Below the pieces are notes generated by a model that worked only from the letters and a program-made list of their open reading frames with translations, was not told the DNA's origin and made no database searches. The position numbers and the translations under genes are program-made. From Candidatus Competibacter sp. (GTDB lineage: Bacteria > Pseudomonadota > Gammaproteobacteria > Competibacterales > Competibacteraceae): 64,000 nt of DNA. Location: assembly GCA_029624815.1 (NCBI GenBank), contig JARSSH010000044.1:1-64000 (forward strand), read 5' to 3'. Position 1 is the first letter of the stretch, and every line of letters begins with the position of its first letter. Below are positions 57,033-64,000 of the stretch, piece after piece.

Positions 57033-57611
57033 TTAAAACGCCGCCGCCAGTTCGCGCGCTTCGGCCAGCATGGCGTGTCGTTCGGCCGGCGAGACGGTCG
57101 GCACCTGGTAGAACGCCCGATGGGTGACGGTGCGAACGCCGCAGGCTTCCAAAACGCCCTCGGCCATCGGCCGCACCAGCAATTCGTGCCAGCGCAGGCG
57201 TTGGTAGGTGGCCTCGTCGCCGCCCAATGTGTTGATGATCAAGGCTTTCTCATGCGTCAATAAACCCTGCATACCCGCTTCGGTGAAGTCGAAAGCGAAT
57301 TTGCGCACGAATACCCGATCAATCCAGCCCTTGAGAATAGCGGGCGGGCCAAACCACCAGATCGGATAAATAAAAACCAACCCTTGCGCCCAGCGAATGG
57401 CTGCCTGTTCTTCGCGAATGTCGCTCGGTAGGTCGCCGCGCCAGTTGCGGATCAGATCCTCGCCGTCCAGCACCGAGCGAAACCGTAGCTGATACAGATC
57501 GCGAAGGCAGGTGGCGTGTCCCCGTTCGCAGAGTTCGGCATCGATCGTTTCCAGAAGGGCCCGATTGAAGCTGCGCGGGTTGGGGTGGGCGTAAACCAGC
57601 AGGATGTTCAT
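57033..57611 (-). CDS. NAD(P)H oxidoreductase, flavodoxin-like fold
   Basis: A 192-residue flavoprotein of the quinone reductase/KefF family: ILLVYAHPNPRSFNRALLET binds FMN/FAD phosphate and FIYPIWWFGPPAILKGWIDR is the family hallmark. It likely reduces quinones with two electrons. It is 14 bases below the FAH-family gene on the same strand. Confidence 0.92.
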   Translation of the reverse strand: MNILLVYAHPNPRSFNRALLETIDAELCERGHATCLRDLYQLRFRSVLDGEDLIRNWRGDLPSDIREEQAAIRWAQGLVFIYPIWWFGPPAILKGWIDRVFVRKFAFDFTEAGMQGLLTHEKALIINTLGGDEATYQRLRWHELLVRPMAEGVLEACGVRTVTHRAFYQVPTVSPAERHAMLAEARELAAAF

Positions 57612-57625
57612 GTTCGAAGCATGGC

Positions 57626-58285
57626 TCAGGCCACCCGCGCTCTGAAATCGTGACCGGCCAGGCTGAGCGTCAACGCATCGCCGGGGGCGAGCGGGCCAAC
57701 GCCGGATGGCGTGCCGGTCAACACCACATCGCCCGGTTGCAGGGTAAAGTGGGTGGAGATGTAGGCCATCAGTTCGAAAATACCGACCATCATCTGGCGG
57801 GTATTGCCCTGCTGACGCAACTCGCCGTTGACCCGCAGCGTTAGCTCGGTCGCCTGCGGTTCGGGTAGCGCCTCGGGTTGCAGGAACGGCGACAGCGGGC
57901 AGGCGCCATCGAAAGCTTTGGCGGTTTCCCAGGGGTGGCCTTTCTTTTTCAAGTCGTTTTGCAGATCGCGCAGGGTCAGATCCAGGGCGATGCCGTAACC
58001 GGCCACGGCCGCGCGGGCGTCGTCGGCGCCGGCGTTTCGCAGCTCCCGGCCCACCAGCACCGCCAGTTCCACCTCGTGATGGCATTCGCCCCGTCCCGTC
58101 GGCAACCGGATCGCTTCATCCAGGCCGGCCAGCGCGGTGGCCGGCTTCATGAACAGGATGGGCGTTTCCGGCACCGCGTTATTGAGTTCGCGGATGTGGT
58201 CGAGATAGTTGCGGCCGATGCAGACCACCTTGCCGATCGGCAGCGCCAGCGGGCTGCCATCCAGATAGCGGTGTTGGTAAGCCAA
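57626..58285 (-). CDS. fumarylacetoacetate hydrolase-family protein
   Basis: A 219-residue FAH-fold protein. CIGRNYLDHIREL, the metal-binding HHEVELAVLVG (Glu residues of the FAH site) and GTPSGVGPLAPGD are conserved. Short family members act as acylpyruvate hydrolases or oxaloacetate decarboxylases; the second is attractive in a window rich in oxaloacetate enzymes but is not shown. The start is TTG with GGGAAGA upstream. Confidence 0.9.
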   Translation of the reverse strand: MAYQHRYLDGSPLALPIGKVVCIGRNYLDHIRELNNAVPETPILFMKPATALAGLDEAIRLPTGRGECHHEVELAVLVGRELRNAGADDARAAVAGYGIALDLTLRDLQNDLKKKGHPWETAKAFDGACPLSPFLQPEALPEPQATELTLRVNGELRQQGNTRQMMVGIFELMAYISTHFTLQPGDVVLTGTPSGVGPLAPGDALTLSLAGHDFRARVA

Positions 58286-58357
58286 GCGCGTCTTCCCAGG
58301 TGAGTGGTGGGAAAAGTATTGTCGGGTAAGGTCGTCGAGGCCGCAACGGCGGACGCG

Positions 58358-58387
58358 ATAAAAAAGCGCCAGCCCGGAGGCTGGCGA
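58358..58387 (-). terminator. rho-independent terminator of the alpha-E/ATP-grasp operon
   Basis: On the minus strand CGCCAGCC-TCCG-GGCTGGCG is followed by T6, 45 bases after the alpha-E stop codon. A textbook terminator. Confidence 0.88.
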
Positions 58388-58431
58388 AGTGGATGTTCCG
58401 CGACCGGGCGAAGCCGGCCGGAACTTGCAAG

Positions 58432-59430
58432 TCAGGCGAAATAGGTGGTGACGATCCGATCGTGCAGTTGGCCCAGACCGATCTGCAATTCATCGATGAA
58501 ATCGTGCAGGCCCTCGTGGGCCAGCTCCGGCACCGTCGCCGCGTCCAACCGTTGCCGAAGGGCGGCGGTACTGGCGAGCAGTACGTCGCTCTTGGGCAGT
58601 TCCCGCAGGCAGATTTCCATCTGCGTCAGGCAACAGGCCACGGCGCGCGGGAAATATTCGTTTTGCAGCAGGAACTTGAGCACGTCTGGACCGCCGACCC
58701 GCAAGCGTATCTGCTGGCGGTACATCTGGTAGGCGCTCAGTGATTTCAACACACTCATCCATTGAATGTTTTCGAAGGGGTCTTGCTCCTGCCGTTCGGA
58801 CGTGGCGGTCTGAGACTGGCCGGTCCCGGCCGAGTCCTGCTCCTGTCGCGATTCCCCGGCCGCCGGTTGTCCGGCGCGTGGCAGCAGGTTGGCCGAGCGC
58901 ACGTCCAGAATGCGGGTGGTCATGTCGGCCCGTTCCAGGTAGCGCCCCAGCCGGACGAAATCGTAGGCGGCGGTGCGGCTCATGGCTCCGGACAGCATGC
59001 CGTTGATCTGTTGCGCGCCATGGATGACCCGGCGCAGGAACTCAAAGCGGCCGCGCCGGGTGGGGACGTGATCGCGAGCATAAATATACAGGCCGTTGAC
59101 CTGTTCCCAGACCTCTTGCGGCACGGTGTCGCGGGTGGTGCGCAGATTCTCGCGGGCGGCGGCCAGGCTGGAAATGATCGAACTGGGATGGTCGCGGTCG
59201 CCGATCAGGAACTTGACCACGTTGGTTTCGTCGGCCAACCGGTTCGGATCCTTCTCGAAGAACAGTTTCTCGGCGCCGACGATGAAAATCAGCGGCAGCC
59301 AGCCGAAGGTGGTGTTGCGCGGCAGGTCCAGCAGCAGGTTGCTGTTGACGTTGATGATGCGAGCGGTGTCTTCGGCCCGTTCGATTTGACGGGCCATCCA
59401 GTAGATGTTTTGGGCGACGCGTGACAGCAT
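58432..59430 (-). CDS. alpha-E domain protein
   Basis: A 332-residue all-helical protein: MLSRVAQNIYWMARQIERAE and LGRYLERADMTTRILDV are the paired alpha-E motifs. A low-complexity Gln/Ser/Glu insert lies at about 200-225. Alpha-E proteins are found with circularly permuted ATP-grasp ligases and transglutaminases in a predicted peptide-forming system. It begins one base after the ATP-grasp stop codon. Confidence 0.93.
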   Translation of the reverse strand: MLSRVAQNIYWMARQIERAEDTARIINVNSNLLLDLPRNTTFGWLPLIFIVGAEKLFFEKDPNRLADETNVVKFLIGDRDHPSSIISSLAAARENLRTTRDTVPQEVWEQVNGLYIYARDHVPTRRGRFEFLRRVIHGAQQINGMLSGAMSRTAAYDFVRLGRYLERADMTTRILDVRSANLLPRAGQPAAGESRQEQDSAGTGQSQTATSERQEQDPFENIQWMSVLKSLSAYQMYRQQIRLRVGGPDVLKFLLQNEYFPRAVACCLTQMEICLRELPKSDVLLASTAALRQRLDAATVPELAHEGLHDFIDELQIGLGQLHDRIVTTYFA

Positions 59431-59431
59431 G

Positions 59432-60883
59432 TTAGAAGCCCTCGGTATCGACGATCCAGGTGTCCTTGCTGCCACCCCCCTGCGAGGAGTTGACCACCAG
59501 CGAGCCTTTTCTGAGGGCGACCCGGGTCAGGCCGCCGGTGGTCACGTAGGTGGTGGGACCGGACAGGATGAACGGTCGCAGATCCACATGGCGGGGTTCC
59601 ATCTGGTCGTCGCACAGGGTCGGCGAGGTGGAGATCGACAGGGTGGGCTGGGCCATGTAGTTGCGCGGATCCTTCTGAATCAGTTCGGCGAAGCGCTTGC
59701 GCTCGCCGGAAGTGGCGTGCGGCCCGACCATCATGCCATAGCCGCCCGATTCGTTGGCGGGTTTGACCACCAGTTTGTCCAGGTTGGCCAGTACGTACTC
59801 CCGATCCTTCTCGCGCATGCACAGGTAGGATGGCACGTTGGCGATCAGGGGATCCTGGTCGAGATAGTATTTGATAATGTCGGGAACGAAGGTGTACACG
59901 ACCTTGTCGTCGGCCACGCCGGCGCCCGGCGCGTTGGCCAGCGCCACGTTGCCCTTGCGCCAGGCCCGCATCAGGCCCTTGACGCCCAAGGCCGAGTCCG
60001 GCCGAAATGCTTCGGGATCGAGAAACAGATCGTCGACTCGCCGGTAGATCACGTCCACTCGCTCCAGCCCCTCGATGGTGCGCATGTAGAGGCACTCGTC
60101 GTCGCCGATCTCCAGGTCGCCGCCCTCCACCAGCTCCACGCCCATCTGTTGGGCCAGGTAGGAATGTTCGAAATAGGCCGAGTTGTAGATGCCGGGAGTG
60201 AGCACCACCACGGTGGGGTTGTCGCCGGGGCGCGGCGATAGCGAGGCCAGCATGTCGTACAGCCGTGGGGCGTAGTCGTCCACCGGCTGGATGCGCTGGT
60301 ACTCGAACAGTTCCGGGAATACCCGTTTGGTGACCACCCGGTTTTCCAGCATGTAGGACACGCCGGAGGGAACCCGCAGGTTGTCTTCCAGCACGTAGAC
60401 CGTGCCGTCCTTGTCGCGCACCAGATCCGAGCCGCAGATATGCGCCCAGACGCCGTGACGCGGGTTGACTCCCACGCACTGCGGCCGAAAGTTGACCGAC
60501 TGCGCCAACACCTCGGCCGGAAACACGCCGTCCTTGATGATCTTCTGCTCGTGATAAAGATCGTCGATGAACAGGTTGAGCGCCTGCACCCGTTGTTTCA
60601 GGCCGGCTTCGGTGCGATCCCATTCGTGTTTCGGGATGATGCGCGGCACGATGTCGAACGGCCAGGCCCGGTCGATGCTGCCGCCCTCGGTGTAGACGGT
60701 GAAGGTGATGCCCATGACCAGGATGGCCAGCTCGGCCGCGGTCTTGCGCTCGCGCAGATCCTCGTCGCTCAGCGAGGCCAGATATTCGCACAGCGTCCTC
60801 GCCGCCGGTCGCGGCCCGGATGCGCTGTCGATGAGTTCGTCGTAGGCGTCTGTCGCGGCATAGCTTTGCCATTCGATTGTCAT
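59432..60883 (-). CDS. circularly permuted ATP-grasp type 2 protein
   Basis: A 483-residue ligase-like protein: VYTEGGSIDRAWPFDIVPRI, GVWAHICGSDLVRD, VLEDNLRVPSGVSYMLENR, YGMMVGPHA and the late glycine-rich loop SSQGGGSKDTW. The permuted ATP-grasp fold predicts ATP-dependent bond formation between a carboxylate and an amine. It is followed by the alpha-E gene at one base. Its leader has a perfect 13-bp inverted repeat covering the ribosome binding site. Confidence 0.93.
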   Translation of the reverse strand: MTIEWQSYAATDAYDELIDSASGPRPAARTLCEYLASLSDEDLRERKTAAELAILVMGITFTVYTEGGSIDRAWPFDIVPRIIPKHEWDRTEAGLKQRVQALNLFIDDLYHEQKIIKDGVFPAEVLAQSVNFRPQCVGVNPRHGVWAHICGSDLVRDKDGTVYVLEDNLRVPSGVSYMLENRVVTKRVFPELFEYQRIQPVDDYAPRLYDMLASLSPRPGDNPTVVVLTPGIYNSAYFEHSYLAQQMGVELVEGGDLEIGDDECLYMRTIEGLERVDVIYRRVDDLFLDPEAFRPDSALGVKGLMRAWRKGNVALANAPGAGVADDKVVYTFVPDIIKYYLDQDPLIANVPSYLCMREKDREYVLANLDKLVVKPANESGGYGMMVGPHATSGERKRFAELIQKDPRNYMAQPTLSISTSPTLCDDQMEPRHVDLRPFILSGPTTYVTTGGLTRVALRKGSLVVNSSQGGGSKDTWIVDTEGF

Positions 60884-60971
60884 TTATCGTTTCCTTGCGG
60901 TTGGCAGGTTCGGTCGCCGTTGCGCGTGAGTGGAGCAAAATCCAGGCCAGCTAAGGATAAGGAAACGATAA
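60884..60971 (-). promoter_or_regulatory. inverted repeat able to mask the ATP-grasp ribosome binding site
   Basis: TTATCGTTTCCTT at 60884-60896 is the exact complement of AAGGAAACGATAA at 60959-60971. On the minus-strand mRNA the proximal copy reads AAGGAAACGATAA directly before the ATG and contains the Shine-Dalgarno AAGGAAA. Pairing with the distal copy 62 bases upstream would hide it. The other bases of the 350-base divergent gap (60972-61233) hold no gene. Confidence 0.65.
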
Positions 60972-61233
60972 GCGCGACCGGCCCGCCGGCGCGGCAAAAA
61001 AATCCAGTGGCGGCTTTCGATGGCGCGCGAGGCATGGCCGACGGTGACGAGCGATATGGCCGGCCTGGATGCACGGTAATGGCGCATGAAACGCCGCCTT
61101 GCACTGATCGGGTGCAACATGGTGAATTATAAACAAACTTTTCCAGTTCACCGCCGCGCCGCCGGCATTGGCCAAGCCGAGTTGTTCCCGCATAATGCGC
61201 GCCACGATTGCAGCCGACTGTGAAGGATAGGCC

Positions 61234-64000
61234 ATGGCCATACGCGTAGCACTCCACCACCATACCTCGTATCAATTCGATCGCCCCGTCGGGGTATCGC
61301 CGCATGTGATCCGCCTGCGCCCGGCGTCGCATACGCGCACCCCGATCCATGCCTACTCGCTCAGGATCGAGCCAGCCCAGCACTTCATCAACTGGATGCA
61401 GGATCCATTCGGCAATTTCCAAGCCCGCCTGGTGTTTCCGGAGAAGATCCGGGAACTGAGTCTGACCGTCGATCTGGTGGCCGAGATGACGGTCATCAAT
61501 CCCTTCGATTTCTTTGTCGAAAGCTACGCCGAGAAATATCCCTTTGCCTACGAACCCACCCTGTGCCGGGAGTTGACGCCCTATCTGGAGACCCAGGAAA
61601 ACGGCCCGTTGCTGAACGCCTGGCTGGATGGCGTCGACCGAGAATCGGGAACGATCGTCGATTTCCTGGTCGATCTCAACCGGCGGCTGGGCCAGGACAT
61701 CGGCTATCTCATTCGCATGGAATCGGGGGTGCAGACCTGTGAGGAGACGCTGAGCAAGCGTAGTGGTTCCTGCCGCGATTCGGCTTGGCTGCTGGTGCAA
61801 ATCCTGCGGCATCTGGGATTGGCGGCGCGCTTCGTTTCCGGCTACCTGATTCAATTGACCGCCGATCTCAAGTCCTTGGACGGACCTTCCGGTCCAGAGG
61901 CCGACTTCACCGACTTGCACGCGTGGGCCGAGGTGTTCGTGCCGGGCGCCGGCTGGATCGGATTGGACCCGACCTCCGGCCTGTTCGCCGGCGAAGGTCA
62001 CATCCCATTGGCCTGCACGCCGACCCCGCCCAGCGCCGCGCCGGTCAGCGGCTATACCGATCGATGCGAAACGGCGTTCGTTTTCGACATGAACGTGACG
62101 CGCATTCACGAGGATCCGCGCGTCACCAAACCCTACACCGAGGAGCAGTGGCGGACCATCGAGGCCTTGGGCCACGACGTGGACGCGAAATTGCGCGCCA
62201 ACGACGTGCGGCTGACCATGGGCGGCGAACCGACCTTTGTCTCCATCGACGACATGGATGGCGCGGAATGGACCACCGCCGCCATCGGTCCCACCAAACG
62301 CAAGCTGGCCGGACGGTTGCTGAAGAAACTGCGCGATCGCTTCGCGCCCAACGGGTTCCCGCACTACAGCCAAGGTAAATGGTATCCGGGCGAATCCTTG
62401 CCGCGCTGGGCGCTGTCCTGCTACTGGCGCAGCGACGACCTGCCCTTGTGGCACGACCCGCGCTGGATCGCCGACGACGAGACGCCGCAAGGGTTCGGCC
62501 CGGAACAAGCGCTGACCTTCGCGCGGGAACTGGCCCGGCGCTTGGGCGTGAACGCCGAGCGCCTGATTCCCGGTTACGAGGACGTGTATTACTACCTGTG
62601 GAAGGAACGCACGTTGCCGATCAACGTCGATCCCTTGAAGTACGACCTGAAGGACGACGAGGAGCGGCGGCGGCTGGCGATCCTGCTGGAGCGGGGTCTG
62701 AACGCCACGACCGGTTACGCGCTGCCGATTCGTTGGCACGAGACGCCGGATGGCGGGCGATGGATGAGCGGGTCGTGGGCGCTGCGCCGCGAACATCTGT
62801 ACCTCATTCCCGGCGACTCGCCGATGGGCTACCGGCTGCCGCTGGCGGCCTTGCCCTGGGTCGGAGAGACCGGCCCCGAAGTGCCTCATCCGCAATCGCT
62901 GTTCGAGTTCCGCGCCGCGCTGGGCGATGTCCACGGCGAGGTGATGCGCCGCTATAGCGAATTCCTGAGAGGTGGAACGAGCGAATTCCTGAGGGGTGGA
63001 ACGGAAACCGCGCGCGGCGATTTCCAGGAACAACCGGCCGCGACGGCGGATACCCAAGCCGTGATCCACACCGCCTTGTGCGTGGAGCCGCGTGAAGGTC
63101 ACCTCTACGTTTTCATGCCGCCGCTGGGGCAATTGGAGCATTATCTGGATCTGCTGGCTTGCGTCGAGCAAACCGCCGCCGATCTGGCAATGCCGGTGTT
63201 GGTCGAGGGCTACGCCCCGCCGTCCGACTGGCGGCTGCGCAAGTTCGCCGTCACGCCCGATCCCGGCGTGATCGAGGTCAATATCCATCCCGCCGGCGAC
63301 TGGGACGAACTGAAGCGCAACATCGAAGGCTTGTACGAAGATGCGCGCCAATCTCGGCTCGGCACCGAGAAATTCATGCTGGACGGACGGCACACCGGCA
63401 CCGGCGGCGGCAACCACGTCACCCTGGGCGGCGCCACGCCGAGTGACAGCCCGTTTCTGCGCCGGCCCGATCTGCTGCGCAGCTTGCTCACCTACTGGCA
63501 GCATCATCCCAGCCTGTCCTATCTGTTCTCCGGGCTATTCATTGGGCCGACCAGCCAAGCGCCGCGGGTGGACGAGGCGCGCAACGACAGCTTGTACGAA
63601 CTGGAAATCGCCTTCCGGGAGATGCCGACCGGCAAAGTGCCGCAACCCTGGCTGGTGGACCGGCTATTGCGCAATCTATTGGTGGATCTGAGCGGCAACA
63701 CCCACCGCGCCGAGTTCTGCATCGACAAGTTGTATTCGCCGGATTCCGCCACCGGGCGACTGGGCCTGGTGGAGATGCGCGCTTTCGAAATGCCGCCGCA
63801 TGCCCGGATGAGCTTGATGCAGATGCTGCTGTTGCGCGGCTTGGTGGCGCGGTTCTGGGAACAACCCTATGCGGGTCGGGAGCTGGTGCGCTGGGGGACG
63901 CAAATCCATGATCGCTTCATGTTGCCGCACTATGTCTGGGAAGACTTCAAGGATGTGACGGACGACATGAGCCGGGCGGGCTTTCCCTTCGAGCGCGACT
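61234..64000 (+). CDS. transglutaminase-DUF2126 fusion protein (3' end outside the window)
   Basis: 922 residues are visible. The N-terminal transglutaminase has ALHHHTSYQFDRPVGVSPH, and the catalytic triad is Cys180 in SGSCRDSAWLL, His229 in DLHAWAEVF and Asp245 in LDPTSG. From about residue 330 a DUF2126 domain follows (LTMGGEPTFVSIDDMDGAEW, GTGGGNHVTLGGATP). A 24-base tandem duplication (62956-63003) gives SEFLRGGT twice in a loop. Divergent from the ATP-grasp/alpha-E operon, it is the third part of that predicted system. Ends are incomplete. Confidence 0.93.
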   Translation, partial: MAIRVALHHHTSYQFDRPVGVSPHVIRLRPASHTRTPIHAYSLRIEPAQHFINWMQDPFGNFQARLVFPEKIRELSLTVDLVAEMTVINPFDFFVESYAEKYPFAYEPTLCRELTPYLETQENGPLLNAWLDGVDRESGTIVDFLVDLNRRLGQDIGYLIRMESGVQTCEETLSKRSGSCRDSAWLLVQILRHLGLAARFVSGYLIQLTADLKSLDGPSGPEADFTDLHAWAEVFVPGAGWIGLDPTSGLFAGEGHIPLACTPTPPSAAPVSGYTDRCETAFVFDMNVTRIHEDPRVTKPYTEEQWRTIEALGHDVDAKLRANDVRLTMGGEPTFVSIDDMDGAEWTTAAIGPTKRKLAGRLLKKLRDRFAPNGFPHYSQGKWYPGESLPRWALSCYWRSDDLPLWHDPRWIADDETPQGFGPEQALTFARELARRLGVNAERLIPGYEDVYYYLWKERTLPINVDPLKYDLKDDEERRRLAILLERGLNATTGYALPIRWHETPDGGRWMSGSWALRREHLYLIPGDSPMGYRLPLAALPWVGETGPEVPHPQSLFEFRAALGDVHGEVMRRYSEFLRGGTSEFLRGGTETARGDFQEQPAATADTQAVIHTALCVEPREGHLYVFMPPLGQLEHYLDLLACVEQTAADLAMPVLVEGYAPPSDWRLRKFAVTPDPGVIEVNIHPAGDWDELKRNIEGLYEDARQSRLGTEKFMLDGRHTGTGGGNHVTLGGATPSDSPFLRRPDLLRSLLTYWQHHPSLSYLFSGLFIGPTSQAPRVDEARNDSLYELEIAFREMPTGKVPQPWLVDRLLRNLLVDLSGNTHRAEFCIDKLYSPDSATGRLGLVEMRAFEMPPHARMSLMQMLLLRGLVARFWEQPYAGRELVRWGTQIHDRFMLPHYVWEDFKDVTDDMSRAGFPFERD

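Noticed and set aside
60880-63507. An 875-codon open frame on the minus strand
   Set aside because: It runs antisense through the transglutaminase-DUF2126 gene, which has clear catalytic motifs. Long antisense frames are common in GC-rich DNA.

Overview
The window comes from a GC-rich bacterial chromosome, most likely a gammaproteobacterium. Evidence is the Rsd/AlgQ-type anti-sigma70 protein, the sigma-54 two-component pair, NhaR-type LysR regulator, HicAB modules and integron attC sites. The metabolic mix is GTP-type PEP carboxykinase, a Na+-pumping oxaloacetate decarboxylase beside a phosphofructokinase, and crotonyl-CoA carboxylase/reductase with a carbonic anhydrase. This would fit a glycogen- or PHA-cycling lineage such as Competibacteraceae, but that placement is inference and was not tested.

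Layout. 1-10.8 kb: a 5'-truncated HD-GYP gene, a very large hybrid histidine kinase, then a minus-strand cluster oadG-oadA-oadB-PFK in which the PFK is a tandem 'eukaryotic-type' enzyme. 11-14.5 kb: an XPB-type helicase and its partner protein. 14.7-20.3 kb: a minus-strand regulatory unit made of a Cache sensor kinase, a sigma-54 activator, a good sigma-54 promoter, an orphan HisKA protein and an oxalate/formate-family transporter. 20.6-25 kb: PhzF, a malate dehydrogenase remnant cut by a small inverted-repeat element, pckG, and a divergent MarR gene with a palindromic operator. 25-28 kb: HPF, carbonic anhydrase and a Ccr-CBS fusion in one apparent operon, with a divergent NhaR-like gene. 29-31.9 kb: a zinc macrodomain protein overlapping a class-M sirtuin, then a PolB-like exonuclease.

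31.9-34.8 kb is an accessory stretch: a series of attC-like sites with small cassettes (two HicAB-type pairs, gene fragments, a small membrane protein) and no integrase in the window, so it looks like an integrase-less cassette cluster. One attC site has been split by a second small inverted-repeat element. 34.9-50 kb: unknown membrane protein, thermonuclease, RND efflux pair, DUF2062, DEAD-box helicase, GST, K+-channel-like protein with its small membrane partner, TsaB, Rsd and a diguanylate cyclase. 50-53.5 kb: radical SAM protein followed by a second accessory stretch with an AT-rich solute-binding protein, an IS3 remnant and a truncated restriction-methylation gene. 53.7-57 kb: a thioesterase and two overlapping membrane GTPases. 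57-64 kb: flavodoxin-fold reductase, FAH-family hydrolase, and the alpha-E / circularly permuted ATP-grasp pair divergent from a transglutaminase-DUF2126 protein that runs off the end.

The most interesting items are the macrodomain-sirtuin pair without its usual lipoyl-carrier partners, the Ccr-CBS fusion with carbonic anhydrase, the sigma-54 transporter circuit with a Cys4-HisKA orphan, the XPB module, the cassette cluster with an element inside an attC site, the thioesterase/GTPase trio, and a perfect 13-bp inverted repeat able to hide the ribosome binding site of the ATP-grasp gene. No rRNA, tRNA or CRISPR array was seen.
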